From: Bacteroidota bacterium
GTDB taxonomy: Bacteria > Bacteroidota > Ignavibacteria > Kryptoniales > JAKASW01
Assembly (NCBI GenBank): GCA_023480735.1
Contig: JAMCXB010000061.1
Coordinates: forward strand, 1-64,000
DNA length: 64,000 nt
Direction of reading: 5' to 3'
The position numbers and the translations under genes were made by a program. Numbering within the stretch: position 1 is the first letter of the stretch; each line of letters opens with the position of its first letter. The notes beneath the pieces were generated by a model. The model saw only the letters and a list, made by a program, of their open reading frames with translations, made no database searches and was not told the origin of the DNA. Below are positions 18,546-29,380 of the stretch, one piece after another.

Positions 18546-21131
18546 ATGAAGAAGATGGTGCGGAGTATCTCGCTCTTATTGGCAATAGGTTTTATCAACA
18601 CAGCCTGGCCGCAGGACGTCCCCATGAGGGTCGCCGGCAAGTTCTTTCCTTATCTGGAGCCGGGCGGTCCGAAGGTGGCTTTGGTCTTGTCAGGCGGCGG
18701 AGCGAGGGGGATAGCACAGATAGGCGTTCTCGAGGCGCTGCAGAAGGCACACGTTCCGATAAACATTATCGTCGGAACGAGCATGGGGAGCATCATCGGC
18801 GGACTTTACGCCTCCGGCTATAATGCAAAGGAGCTCGATTCGATCGCGCTCGCCCAGAATTGGAACCAGCTCCTCGCGCTTTCCGACGCGGTAAGCAGGA
18901 GCGATCTTTTCTTACAGCAGAAGCAGGCTGCTGAACAGAGTTTCCTCATAATAAGACTGAACGGACTTACTCCTGTTCTTCCGTCTTCTCTGTCGAGTGG
19001 ACAACGCCTGACGACGCTCCTGACAAGACTCGTCTTGAACGCGCCGTATCGAGTGATAAATTCCTTCGACGATCTCAAAATACCATTCAGGGCAGTAGCT
19101 ACAGACATGGTATCCGGTAAGCAAGTTGTGATATCAAAAGGAGACCTTGCGCAGGCTTTGCGTGCCAGCTCGACAGTGCCGGTCGTGTTTTCGCCGATCC
19201 GCACCGATTCCCTCCAGCTTGTGGACGGCGGATTGGTTTCAAATATTCCAGTCGACGTTGCCCGGAACCTCGGGGCAAACATCGTTATTGCGGTGAACAC
19301 AACAAGCCCGCTCCGTTCCGAAGCGAGTATGGATACGCCATGGGATGCCCTCGATCAGGTTACGAGTATCATGGCACAACTTTCGGACAAACTCCAGCTT
19401 GAAAAGGCAAACATCGTAATCACACCGAAACTGGACGAGCAGTATGCATCTGATTTCAATAACCTTGATACACTTATTTACGAAGGCAGGGAAGCCGCAG
19501 ACCGAGAGATCGGCAAAATAGACTCCATTTATGAAAGCATATCCCGGCAGATGCTTACGGACGAGCTCTCTCGGTCAAAGCAGGGCGACCCAAGCGAACC
19601 ACGGCTGGGTCTGCAGACTGAAGACACATTGGACATGAAGCGGCCTTACTACTGGAATTCTCAAATCCCTGTTGCGGATGTGAAGATGACCGGCGCAAGC
19701 ATACTGCCTGATTCCGTCCTCATTCAACCATTCGCAAGCCTCATCGGGCACACCGTGACGCCTGTCCAAATTGATCACGCCTGCGAGAAGCTTATCTGGA
19801 TTTACCGCAAGGCGAGCCTCGGCATGGCGCGGCTCACAGATGTCTTATATGACTCGTCCAGCTCGACTCTCCGGATAAGAATCGATGCAGGAGAAATATC
19901 CGGCATATCGCTGAAAGGGAACACCGTCGCAAAGCCCTTCCTGATAAGACGAGAGTTCCCGCTGCAGAGAGGGCAATTGTTCACGACAAACAGGGCGATA
20001 GAGGGCATCAATAATATCTACAGCACCAATTTATTCAGTCAGGTTCTCCTGTGGACCAACTATGATCCTCTGCCTGCGCTTACTATCGACGTAACTGAAA
20101 AAAGTTCCCGCTTGTTTCGATTTGGCTTTCGCGCGGACAATGAACGCAACGGGCAGATATTCTCGTCTTTGTCCGACGAGGATCTTATGGGTACAGGGAC
20201 ACGAGTCGGCATTTCATTCTCCGGCGGCTTAAGGAACAGGCTTGGAGAGGTGTTCCTTGGGACCACAAGAATCTTGAACACCGATCTGACGTACGGTTTT
20301 CGCGCGTTTACAGGCTTCAGGGACGTGTATTACTACACCGACGAGCCTTCGTCGAATCCTAACGAGTGGGATCTCACATCCACAGGAGAATACCGTATCA
20401 TCCGTGACGGATACGAGTTTTCGGTCGGAACACAGATCAAGCGCTTCGGAGTGGTTAAGGCAAGCTTGAGCTACGGTTGGGACAAACTGAAACCGCTGCA
20501 GAACTTCAATCAGAAGTTTTCGGCAAGAATAGTCTCCCTGAGGGTCGGCTCATTCGTAGACACCAGGGACAAGTATGCCTTCCCAAAATCGGGGATTCTG
20601 AGCAACATCTACTTTGAAACCTCGGTCAAGGGGCTAAACAGCGAAATCTCGTTCTCAAAGATATTTTTCGAATACGAGGCATACCAAACCGCGTTTTCGA
20701 TATTCACCTTCAAACAACATTACCAATTCGGGTTCGGCGACGCCACATTGCCGCTGACACGACAGTTCAGCCTGGGGGGACAGGACCTCTTTTACGGATT
20801 GCGCGATGATGCTCTGAGAGGAAGGCAGGTGTTTCTTGCAAGCTTCGAGCTCAGAGTCAAGTTGCCCGTAAAAATCTTCTTTGACACATATCTCTCCGGT
20901 CGATTTGATCTCGGAGATGTTTGGGCACAGCAGCAGAACATAGTCCTAAAAACACTGAAACAGGGAATAGGAGGCTCTCTAGGATTCGACACCCCAATCG
21001 GTCCGATGGTCTTGAGCGCGGGAAAGGCGTTCTACCCCGGCAAAGAGGCGAGATTCCAGACGCTGTCGACGCCGTGGGCATTTTATTTCAGGGTAGGCGT
21101 CGAAATACCTACGGTGACCGATTTCCAGTAG
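18546..21131 (+). CDS. Patatin-like phospholipase fused to POTRA and Omp85-type barrel (type Vd autotransporter, PlpD-like)
   Basis: The 861-aa protein has a signal peptide (residues ~1-22, LLLAIGFINTAWPQ). The patatin domain (~45-330) shows the oxyanion loop GGGARG (~50), nucleophile elbow GTSMG (~78) and catalytic Asp in DGGLVSNIP (~226), so the Ser-Asp dyad is intact. One POTRA-like region (~375-510) is followed by a bacterial surface antigen/Omp85 barrel (~530-861). This layout defines PlpD-type autotransporters, in which a lipase is displayed at or beyond the outer membrane through its own barrel. The barrel ends in DFQ rather than the usual aromatic. It follows a terminator and has its own transcription unit. 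Whether the lipase faces outward or periplasm is not decidable here. Confidence 0.9.
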   Translation: MKKMVRSISLLLAIGFINTAWPQDVPMRVAGKFFPYLEPGGPKVALVLSGGGARGIAQIGVLEALQKAHVPINIIVGTSMGSIIGGLYASGYNAKELDSIALAQNWNQLLALSDAVSRSDLFLQQKQAAEQSFLIIRLNGLTPVLPSSLSSGQRLTTLLTRLVLNAPYRVINSFDDLKIPFRAVATDMVSGKQVVISKGDLAQALRASSTVPVVFSPIRTDSLQLVDGGLVSNIPVDVARNLGANIVIAVNTTSPLRSEASMDTPWDALDQVTSIMAQLSDKLQLEKANIVITPKLDEQYASDFNNLDTLIYEGREAADREIGKIDSIYESISRQMLTDELSRSKQGDPSEPRLGLQTEDTLDMKRPYYWNSQIPVADVKMTGASILPDSVLIQPFASLIGHTVTPVQIDHACEKLIWIYRKASLGMARLTDVLYDSSSSTLRIRIDAGEISGISLKGNTVAKPFLIRREFPLQRGQLFTTNRAIEGINNIYSTNLFSQVLLWTNYDPLPALTIDVTEKSSRLFRFGFRADNERNGQIFSSLSDEDLMGTGTRVGISFSGGLRNRLGEVFLGTTRILNTDLTYGFRAFTGFRDVYYYTDEPSSNPNEWDLTSTGEYRIIRDGYEFSVGTQIKRFGVVKASLSYGWDKLKPLQNFNQKFSARIVSLRVGSFVDTRDKYAFPKSGILSNIYFETSVKGLNSEISFSKIFFEYEAYQTAFSIFTFKQHYQFGFGDATLPLTRQFSLGGQDLFYGLRDDALRGRQVFLASFELRVKLPVKIFFDTYLSGRFDLGDVWAQQQNIVLKTLKQGIGGSLGFDTPIGPMVLSAGKAFYPGKEARFQTLSTPWAFYFRVGVEIPTVTDFQ

Positions 21132-21216
21132 CACGTCACGATACGTGACGAGCACGCCCGACGATTCATAATCCAGGGCACAGCATTGCGGAACCGGACA
21201 GACTCACCCACGAAAG

Positions 21217-21352
21217 ATTCCCGGGGGTCTGCGACAAAAATATAAAACACATAGGCACATAGGGCACATTAACGAATAAATCTATGTTTTCTAATGTGCC
21301 TATGTGGTTAATCTATTGCTTTTTACAAATTTGTCGCACCCCCGATTCCCGG
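21217..21352. mobile_element. MITE-like palindromic element with 9-bp flanking direct repeats
   Basis: GATTCCCGG occurs at 21217-21225 and again at 21344-21352. Between them lie 118 bp whose ends are imperfect inverted repeats: GGGTCTGCGACAAA on the left, TTTGTCGCACCC on the right. The inner arms CACATAGGGCACATTA (21256-21271) and TAATGTGCCTATGTG (21292-21306) pair over 15 bp with one bulged G, with a 20-base loop. Terminal inverted repeats inside a target-site-like duplication, with no coding capacity, fit a miniature inverted-repeat transposable element. It sits between the patatin gene and enolase. Confidence 0.65.
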
Positions 21353-21385
21353 CAAATGATTGGATGCTTAGTCAATCGTTTGTAA

Positions 21386-22702
<1,317 letters not shown>

Positions 22703-22730
22703 TCTGGTCCGTGAAAATCGATGTAAAATG

Positions 22731-22768
22731 CTGCCGAGACTGCGTCGACGGTTTCGGCAGTTTTATTT
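22731..22768 (+). terminator. Rho-independent terminator after enolase
   Basis: CTGCCGA (22731-22737) pairs with TCGGCAG (22754-22760), followed by TTTTATTT. It lies between convergent enolase and the PAP2 gene and may serve both, although the T run is much better on the plus strand. Confidence 0.75.
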
Positions 22769-23743
22769 AGTCACATCTGCCTTCTGCCGCACAATCGACT
22801 TGACCGGACGAGTCTGACCGGCACTGCCGCTAACCCCTTTTTCACTGCTTTGAAGTCTCGACTCGAGCCAGGTTGCCGTGGCAAGGACAAATACGGCGAA
22901 TAGCGCACCGGCGATGACGTCGACACCGTAGTGATATCTCATGTAAACCGTGGCGAAGATCAGACCGGTTCCAAGCGGAATAATAATCATTGCAGATTTC
23001 ATTCTGAACTTCATCGCCATTGCAATGGTAATAATCGTCATTTCGGTATGACCGCTCGGAAAGCAATCCCGCTGTGCAAGCATAGCGGCTTGAGTCACAT
23101 TCGTAATGGACTCCCCGGAATTTATTATGTGCCTCAGGATCGGAGTCAGGTATAAGCCGGGCAGCTGCTGGTCCAGCTTTGCAAAGTCATACAGCGTAAA
23201 CCTTGGGCCAATCGCTGGTACGAAAAGGTATCCGGCGTATGACAGGTAGAAGCCGTACATCAGAACGAAAAAAAAGAACAGGAATCCCTTCTTGTCTCCG
23301 CTTCTTAAGAGATCGACCCCTAAAATTACCCAAAGAAGGTAGAAACTCGCGTAACAAATCTGCAGGAACTCAGTCAGTCCCGGTGTCGCAATCTTGTCAA
23401 GAATAGCGGTAGGATCGGTTCCGAATATCATCCGGTCAATTCTTATCAGGAGGTAATCCAGATCGTGCGGGTTAATCGGATGCACCATCAGGTAAAGCTC
23501 TTTGAAGGTCAGGAAGATAAGCGGCAGGGTGTACCATGTTGCTATGAAAGTCGCAACCGAGCTGTTCTGTCGGGCCGTGACGTTCATCAGATAGATAAGT
23601 GCGAATGATAAGAGGATGTTAACAAAGAGAATCGTTTTGTAATACTCGACACGATCATGAAAAATCAGTGCAACGACGGCAATGGCAAGCATGCCAAGTA
23701 TATTTAATCTGTCGAGTGGTCTCAGTTTAGATAGATCGAACAT
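22763..23743 (-). CDS. PAP2-superfamily membrane phosphatase or phosphotransferase
   Basis: This 326-aa polytopic protein has about six to eight membrane segments. The PAP2 signature is present in late motifs: PSGHT (~residue 228, in DCFPSGHTEMTII) and YMRYHYGVDVIAG (~270), which supplies the catalytic histidine and aspartate. The first motif is weaker (GPRFTLYDF). Architecture resembles the PAP2_3 group related to inositol phosphorylceramide synthases, so lipid headgroup or undecaprenyl-type phosphate transfer is possible. It overlaps the rsmA end by 17 bp and is the last gene of a minus-strand operon. Confidence 0.8.
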   Translation of the reverse strand: MFDLSKLRPLDRLNILGMLAIAVVALIFHDRVEYYKTILFVNILLSFALIYLMNVTARQNSSVATFIATWYTLPLIFLTFKELYLMVHPINPHDLDYLLIRIDRMIFGTDPTAILDKIATPGLTEFLQICYASFYLLWVILGVDLLRSGDKKGFLFFFFVLMYGFYLSYAGYLFVPAIGPRFTLYDFAKLDQQLPGLYLTPILRHIINSGESITNVTQAAMLAQRDCFPSGHTEMTIITIAMAMKFRMKSAMIIIPLGTGLIFATVYMRYHYGVDVIAGALFAVFVLATATWLESRLQSSEKGVSGSAGQTRPVKSIVRQKADVTK

Positions 23744-24569
23744 TATGCTCCAAGATTGAAAAGAGTCTGTATATTTCCTCCGGTGCCATAGTTTCTATTC
23801 GACTGGTTCTGTATTTTTCCTCAAGAAGGTCGATCGAATCCTTCCCATAGTAGTGCGCGACAAAATGCCTGAACATCTTTCTTCTCATTCCAAATGCTCT
23901 CTTCACAAAATCGACGAATTCATCTTCCCGCTCGATCCCCTCTCTGGTGCGGAAGACAATCTTAATCACTCTCGAGTTTACTTTCGGCCTCGGACGAAAG
24001 CAGCTTGGGCTAACGAGGAATAGTTTTGTAACGTCTGCGACCAGGTTGAGCCGTACGGAAATTGAACCGTAATCCTTTGTCCCCGCGCCGGCAGCAAGCC
24101 TCACCGCGACCTCATCCTGTACCATCAAGACGGCAGAATCAACGTACTGCCGTTCATCCACAATCTTCGAAACTATCCTGCTCGTCAGATTGTATGGAAT
24201 GTTCCCCAATATTTTTACGAGGGAATGCCCGGCTGGAAACTCGTAATCCAGAAAGTCGCCGTTCACGAAAGATAATCTTTCTGATTCAGTGAAGTCCTCC
24301 CTCAGAAGCCGGAACAGGGCAGTATCCTTCTCAATCGCTTCTATTCTCGCACCCGTGGGCAGAAGAAATCGAGTCAGCGCACCTTTGCCGGGTCCGATTT
24401 CGACTACAAAATCATCCTTTTCAATACACGCCGAACGGACGATCTTCCGGGCAATATTGTCATCGACCAGAAAATTCTGGCCTAAGGATTTTTTTGCCAC
24501 TACGGATCGGCGTAAGCCTTCCCCTGAATATGGTGCTGCGCTGCGGAAGTGTTTATTCTCCCCGGTCAC
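23727..24569 (-). CDS. rsmA: 16S rRNA dimethyladenosine transferase
   Basis: RsmA (KsgA) dimethylates two adjacent adenosines near the 3' end of 16S rRNA. Visible motifs are KKSLGQNFL (~27), the SAM loop VVEIGPGKGALTRFLL (~55-70), GDFLDYE (~104) and the catalytic NIPYN (~123-127). Length is 280 aa from GTG 24569, which overlaps the upstream AsmA-like stop (GTGA). An internal GTG just before AKKSLGQNF would give a protein about 23 residues shorter with the usual N terminus, so the exact start is uncertain. Confidence 0.93.
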   Translation of the reverse strand: MTGENKHFRSAAPYSGEGLRRSVVAKKSLGQNFLVDDNIARKIVRSACIEKDDFVVEIGPGKGALTRFLLPTGARIEAIEKDTALFRLLREDFTESERLSFVNGDFLDYEFPAGHSLVKILGNIPYNLTSRIVSKIVDERQYVDSAVLMVQDEVAVRLAAGAGTKDYGSISVRLNLVADVTKLFLVSPSCFRPRPKVNSRVIKIVFRTREGIEREDEFVDFVKRAFGMRRKMFRHFVAHYYGKDSIDLLEEKYRTSRIETMAPEEIYRLFSILEHNVRSI

Positions 24570-26941
24570 TTTAGAGAAAACAATTCATTTGAAACATGGT
24601 CATGATTTTCTGCAATTGTAGCATTGAAGGATACGATTGTGAAACGCGCATCGCTGGTCGTACCTCCGGCAACCAATCCCAAGGCCAGAGTACCCTTCTG
24701 TCCGAGGCTCAGATCGGGATAAGATGACCTCAAGTGGTTCATTATTCGCAAGCTCATCGGGGGATAAACCATCAAGGCGAGTTTGTAATCCAATGTGCCA
24801 TCAAATCCATGCCACCCTTCCAGCCTGAAATCGAACGGCGTCCCGTACGCAATGAGCTTGTTGAAGTATACTCTCCCGTCGGTAATATCAACTGAAAGGG
24901 AAGCATTTGATACTTCCACTGAATCCTTACCTGAATCCCCGAGAAAATCGTAAAGTCTATCGAGAACCGAATAGTGTCTTACGGAAGCCCCCTTTATCTT
25001 CAATTGACCCCGGCCTCCGAGTGTCGCAAGGTCTACTTTGCCCGAATCATCGTAGACACCATTTAGTGCAAGCGTGCCGCTTCCGCTTCCTCCGACTATA
25101 TCCACTTTTCCAAGATACCTGTCGGCCAGTCTGCCGAAGTTATTTGTAGCTATCCTGGTCTTTATGCTGAAAGTCGTTCTGCCTTCCTGACTGTAGTCCG
25201 TCCATCCTGAAACAAGAAAACTTCCCGCCGACGAGGTATAACTAAGCTTGTTCAATTTAACGAAGTAGTCAAGCAGCTTTAGATTACCTGTCACCTTCGT
25301 AAGTGTGTCTGTCGGCAGAATACATTTAGCGATATTGAAGTCCAGCGCCACGTTAGCTGACGGCAGCCAGGCGAGAGACTGCCTGCCCAGGTTAAGGTTC
25401 AGGTGCGGGAGTAATCCGATGGTACTGAAAGTCTTCGAAAGCACATTGATTCTCAATGACGGCATCAATCCCTTGTCTCCAAGGAGAATCCCCTGATAAT
25501 TGGTGAAGGCTCCTGTCAGCACCATATCGGAGGCACCCAGCCTGACGAGCAAATTCTTGAAGGATGCGCGGTTGTTCACTATAGAGACTCTCCCGTTGAA
25601 TTCACCTGTGTAGAGAGTATCAATTCCGATGGGTAGCTGTACGAGTGCGTTGTCAAAAGTCACGAGTCCGTCTGCTCTGACGCTGTTGATGGAAGGACTG
25701 TAGTTAAAATCATATTTAGCCTGAATTGTGCCTGAAAACCTGTCTATGTCCGGAATCTGCAAACTGTGAGCAAGTTTCTTCAAGTTAAGGTCGACCAATA
25801 CCTTAGCCGTGGCAAATTTCGGGGGGACAAGACCGAATTTGAATGAAGCAACGTTATCCCCGAGAACCACCCTTGGTACCGATACATCTAATTCAGACGA
25901 ACCATCTTTCAGTTTGTAGCTGCCCGAGAGATCTTTCACAAGCAGAGAATCGCCGGACTTCAGTTTAGCCTTGAAATTCGTCAAGCGAACTTGTGCGTCA
26001 ACACTTGTGCTTTGGCCGCGTCGTTGATACTGAAACATGAGTGCAAACTTTCCCTGTACCGACTTCTCTGGAATCACATTCTGCAAGAATGCGGGAAGCA
26101 GGTTGTAGACTCCTTGGGCGGACGAATCGACGTTCACAGCGTAGATGCTTACCTCAGACCTCGGATAGAACAGAAGGGAGACCGAGGTTTTGACTTTGAT
26201 CCCAAAAACGGAAGCATGGTCCGATTCGATATGAACGAAGTCGTGACGCTTATCGTAGTCAAGCTTAGCTGCCAGGTCAACTGTGCTTCCGTGGAAAAGC
26301 TCCGAATTATCCTTCCACAGTTCTAAGCTGCCTATTCTGAGCTGTGAATTGAGAAGGAGCTTATCTTCTTCTACGACAGTTTTTATTCTCGAAGTGAAGT
26401 CCACATTCAAGAATTTCACAGACACCCCGGTCTTGCTGTTGTACCATATGATATTTCCGTTCGACACTTCAAAATTAGAGAGAAGCAGGCTGGAGAGGGA
26501 ACCTCTCACGTTTTTCCCATCGGCGTAAAAAGAATCACTGAAGAGCTGGTCCGTGTTCAGCTTCCCCTTCGCGTTTTGTTCGATGTATAATACCGGTGAG
26601 TAGAAGATGACATTATTTATTTCGAGACGATTTTTAAGGAGGGGTAGGATTTTCGCGTCGATCATCACGGCTTTCGCATCGAGGAGGTACGGACTGTCGT
26701 ATTTCCCCAGGTCGGGGTTCGAGACACGCAGGCCGGTAATCCTGATACCGATGGTTGGAAAGAATGATAGCTCAACCTGCTCAGCCGACACGTCCCTGTT
26801 CAGAAGCTGGCTGATCTTTGGAAGTACAAGGGCAGTCAGCCTGTCGCTACTGAATATCACTTTCGAGAGAATTATTGCCAAAATGATAATTACCCCTACA
26901 ACCGACGCAACGGCCTTAATCAGTCTCGTACTCTTTCTCAT
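24566..26941 (-). CDS. AsmA-family protein
   Basis: This large envelope protein has 791 aa from ATG 26941, chosen because the open frame further upstream runs antisense into tmk. An N-terminal anchor (VASVVGVIIILAIILSKVIF, ~10-30) is followed by the AsmA signature ALVLPKISQLLNRDVSAEQVELSFFPTIGIRITGLRVSNP and a long beta-rich region. The C-terminal part (~650-780) resembles AsmA_2 (GRGQLKIKGASVRHYSVLDRL...VTDGRVYFNKL type). Related proteins form bridge-like grooves for lipid transport or outer-membrane homeostasis. It is translationally coupled to rsmA by a GTGA overlap. Confidence 0.82.
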   Translation of the reverse strand: MRKSTRLIKAVASVVGVIIILAIILSKVIFSSDRLTALVLPKISQLLNRDVSAEQVELSFFPTIGIRITGLRVSNPDLGKYDSPYLLDAKAVMIDAKILPLLKNRLEINNVIFYSPVLYIEQNAKGKLNTDQLFSDSFYADGKNVRGSLSSLLLSNFEVSNGNIIWYNSKTGVSVKFLNVDFTSRIKTVVEEDKLLLNSQLRIGSLELWKDNSELFHGSTVDLAAKLDYDKRHDFVHIESDHASVFGIKVKTSVSLLFYPRSEVSIYAVNVDSSAQGVYNLLPAFLQNVIPEKSVQGKFALMFQYQRRGQSTSVDAQVRLTNFKAKLKSGDSLLVKDLSGSYKLKDGSSELDVSVPRVVLGDNVASFKFGLVPPKFATAKVLVDLNLKKLAHSLQIPDIDRFSGTIQAKYDFNYSPSINSVRADGLVTFDNALVQLPIGIDTLYTGEFNGRVSIVNNRASFKNLLVRLGASDMVLTGAFTNYQGILLGDKGLMPSLRINVLSKTFSTIGLLPHLNLNLGRQSLAWLPSANVALDFNIAKCILPTDTLTKVTGNLKLLDYFVKLNKLSYTSSAGSFLVSGWTDYSQEGRTTFSIKTRIATNNFGRLADRYLGKVDIVGGSGSGTLALNGVYDDSGKVDLATLGGRGQLKIKGASVRHYSVLDRLYDFLGDSGKDSVEVSNASLSVDITDGRVYFNKLIAYGTPFDFRLEGWHGFDGTLDYKLALMVYPPMSLRIMNHLRSSYPDLSLGQKGTLALGLVAGGTTSDARFTIVSFNATIAENHDHVSNELFSLK

Positions 26942-26943
26942 CG

Positions 26944-26977
26944 TTGAAAATATAGGTTTTATAGCGCCTATTTTCAA
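26944..26977. repeat. Inverted repeat between divergent asmA-like gene and tmk
   Basis: TTGAAAATATAGG (26944-26956) is mirrored by CCTATTTTCAA (26967-26977) with a two-base bulge and a 10-base centre. It covers the region just upstream of the minus-strand ATG in a 100-bp divergent intergenic space, so it may be an operator or part of overlapping promoters. Confidence 0.4.
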
Positions 26978-27044
26978 TTTGTGAATAAATGAAGTGCACG
27001 GTATTGGTGATTGGAAAAATTTGCGTTCGACCTTATTTTTAGGT

Positions 27045-27686
27045 GTGTTAATTGCATTTGAAGGAATTGATGGAAGCGGCAAGACAACCCAGGCAGAACT
27101 TCTCTCTAAAAGACTCGCCGGGGAGGGAATTGATAATGAAGTCCTGCGAGAGCCCGGAGGCACCAAACTTGGTGAAGGGGTGCGAGAACTATTGCTTCAC
27201 AGGACAGACCTCAAGATCAACCCAGCCACGGAATTCCTCCTCTTTAGTGCAAGCAGAGCCCAGCTTGTCCGAGAGAAGATAATTCCTCTTTTGGAGCAGG
27301 ATAAGATTGTAATCCTGGATCGATATTTTTACTCTTCGATAGCATATCAGGGATTCGGAAGAGGGATTCCGATTGAGGAGATCGAGACCGTGAGCAAGTT
27401 TGCCACACAGAATGTCGTTCCGGATATTGTCTTTCTAGTGGATCTGAATATCGAGACCGCCTTGCAGAGAAGAATGGCGGCTGGTCGTGGCGCAGACCGG
27501 ATGGAGAATTCCGAAGTAAGATTTTTCGAAAGCGCGATCGGCGGCTTCTCCTATTGTGCCAAAAAGGAACCATCTCGCTTTGTAATCGTCGATGGAAGAG
27601 AGCCTGCCCAAAGAATCTCAGACAAGGTTTTTGATGTTGTTATGTGTAGAATAAAAAAGGTAGCGGAGGAAGGAAATGCGCCGTAA
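27045..27686 (+). CDS. tmk: Thymidylate kinase
   Basis: It phosphorylates dTMP to dTDP for DNA synthesis. The P-loop FEGIDGSGKTTQ sits right at the N terminus, followed by the DRX motif (LDRYFYSSIAYQGFGRG) and the lid region (RRMAAGRGADRMEN). GTG 27045 (213 aa) gives the usual start, VLIAFEGIDG. The upstream GTG 26994 would add 17 residues and has no better ribosome-binding site. The 3' end overlaps the following protease gene by 11 bp. Confidence 0.93.
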   Translation: MLIAFEGIDGSGKTTQAELLSKRLAGEGIDNEVLREPGGTKLGEGVRELLLHRTDLKINPATEFLLFSASRAQLVREKIIPLLEQDKIVILDRYFYSSIAYQGFGRGIPIEEIETVSKFATQNVVPDIVFLVDLNIETALQRRMAAGRGADRMENSEVRFFESAIGGFSYCAKKEPSRFVIVDGREPAQRISDKVFDVVMCRIKKVAEEGNAP

Positions 27687-29325
27687 AGTTTTCATAGTTT
27701 TGACAGTTTTGCTGATAGGAACGAGTATAGGATTCATCGCCATACAGAATACCGACAGTTTCTACCAGGTCAGACGTAGTGTAGATATTTTTGGCACTGT
27801 TTTTAAGGATGTTGTTCAGGATTATGTCGACCCCGTTCCCCCGGAGCAGCTGGTAAGGAAGGGGATCAATGCAATGCTTGCTTCGCTCGACCCCTACACT
27901 GTCTACATGGACAGAGAGAACAGCGGTGAGATCGATCTGTTGACGACGGGGAAATATGGCGGAATAGGCGTTTCCATAGGAGTCGCCGACGGAAAAGTGA
28001 TCATTACCGGTGTCTTTGACGGATACAGTGCCCAAAGGCAAGGGTTGAGAATTGGGGACCAGATCCTAAAAATAGACACGACCGACGTTTCAAATATGAA
28101 GATTGATGACATTAGCAACATGGTACGGGGAGAACCCGGTTCTCAGGTGACGCTTACTATCAAACGCGAGGGAGAAGAAAAGCCGTTCAAGGTTGTCCTT
28201 GTCCGCGCCGAGGTAAGGCTGAAAGCGGTATCCTACTACGGAATAGTTGATTCGAACATCGGTTTTATCAAGCTCGACCAGTTCTCGAGAGGTTCGGACC
28301 AGGAAGTCAAGGACGCTTTGATGGACCTGATGTCGCGCACCGATTTGAAGGGAATAATACTTGATCTCCGAAATAATCCCGGCGGCCTGCTCGAGTCCGC
28401 CGTGGGCATCGCCGAGCTCTTCGTGCCGAAAGGAAGCTTGATCGTCATGACAAAGGGGCGTGATCCGTCTTCAGACAGGAAGTACATATCCGATCAGGGC
28501 CCAATCGCTCCCAATATTCCGATGGCGGTACTGGTAAACGGAAACAGCGCGAGTGCAAGCGAAATCGTCACGGGTGCCTTGCAGGACTTAGACAGGGCAA
28601 TTGTGGTAGGCACGACTACTTTCGGAAAGGGACTCGTTCAGACAATACTCCCGATCGACCAGAACGCGCAGCTCAAAATCACGACGGCAAAGTATTATAC
28701 ACCCAGCGGCAGATGCATTCAGAAGATAAGTTACTCGCGACTCCGTGAGGGAGAAAACGACATCACGCCCGATAGTCTGCGCAAGGAATTCCACACACTC
28801 GACGGGCGTCCTGTCTTCGAAGCCGGGGGAATCACACCTGACTCAACCGTAAGGTCGGAGAAGTTTTCCAATTATGTAATCCAGCTGATGCGGGGTGGAT
28901 ACTTCTTCAATTTTGCAACTCAATTCCGCTCGGAGAACGATTCGATACCTGCTCATTTTACTGCCGGATCGAAGGCCCTGGAGAAGTTTAAGAGTTTCAT
29001 CGATAAGAATAATTTCACTTACATGTCTCGTCTGGCCCAAGTACTCGGCGATGCACATAATCTAGCCTCATCTTCGAATTACGATGAGTCCATTGACAAG
29101 GAAATAGTCTCTGTAGCAGATCAAGTGAGAACTTACGAAAGAGGGCTGTTTGAAAAGGACTCAAAACAGATTTCAGAATTGTTGACGAGCGAGATCATAG
29201 GAAGATTTGGAGGGAACTCAGCACAGGTAAGATCCTCCCTTCGATACGATGAGCAAACCCAAGTCGCCGAGTCAATTCTCCACGACCGTCCTCTCTACAT
29301 GCGGATTCTCGGGTTGATTCATTGA
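27676..29325 (+). CDS. S41-family C-terminal processing protease (CtpA-like)
   Basis: The 549-aa protein starts at ATG with GGAGGAAGG in good position. It has an N-terminal membrane anchor or signal (VFIVLTVLLIGTSIGFIAIQ), a PDZ domain (~95-180, GIGVSIGVADGKVIITGVFDG, GLRIGDQILKID) and the protease core with Ser in NGNSASASEIVTGAL (~290). The Lys of the Ser-Lys dyad follows about 28 residues later (FGKGLVQTI). A C-terminal helical extension of ~150 residues follows. Such proteases trim periplasmic or envelope proteins. Confidence 0.92.
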   Translation: MRRKVFIVLTVLLIGTSIGFIAIQNTDSFYQVRRSVDIFGTVFKDVVQDYVDPVPPEQLVRKGINAMLASLDPYTVYMDRENSGEIDLLTTGKYGGIGVSIGVADGKVIITGVFDGYSAQRQGLRIGDQILKIDTTDVSNMKIDDISNMVRGEPGSQVTLTIKREGEEKPFKVVLVRAEVRLKAVSYYGIVDSNIGFIKLDQFSRGSDQEVKDALMDLMSRTDLKGIILDLRNNPGGLLESAVGIAELFVPKGSLIVMTKGRDPSSDRKYISDQGPIAPNIPMAVLVNGNSASASEIVTGALQDLDRAIVVGTTTFGKGLVQTILPIDQNAQLKITTAKYYTPSGRCIQKISYSRLREGENDITPDSLRKEFHTLDGRPVFEAGGITPDSTVRSEKFSNYVIQLMRGGYFFNFATQFRSENDSIPAHFTAGSKALEKFKSFIDKNNFTYMSRLAQVLGDAHNLASSSNYDESIDKEIVSVADQVRTYERGLFEKDSKQISELLTSEIIGRFGGNSAQVRSSLRYDEQTQVAESILHDRPLYMRILGLIH

Positions 29326-29380
29326 TTGTGCCGTGTGTAAGGCTTAAATTTTACGAAAATTACGAAGGAAATATCATAAA

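Noticed and set aside
21217..21352. CRISPR-like array
   Set aside because: The repeated words (CACATAGG, GATTCCCGG) form one palindrome with flanking duplicates, not regularly spaced repeats with spacers, and no cas genes are near.
26942..27166. 75-residue N-terminal extension of the AsmA-like protein
   Set aside because: It lies antisense to tmk and precedes a normal membrane-anchor start at 26941.
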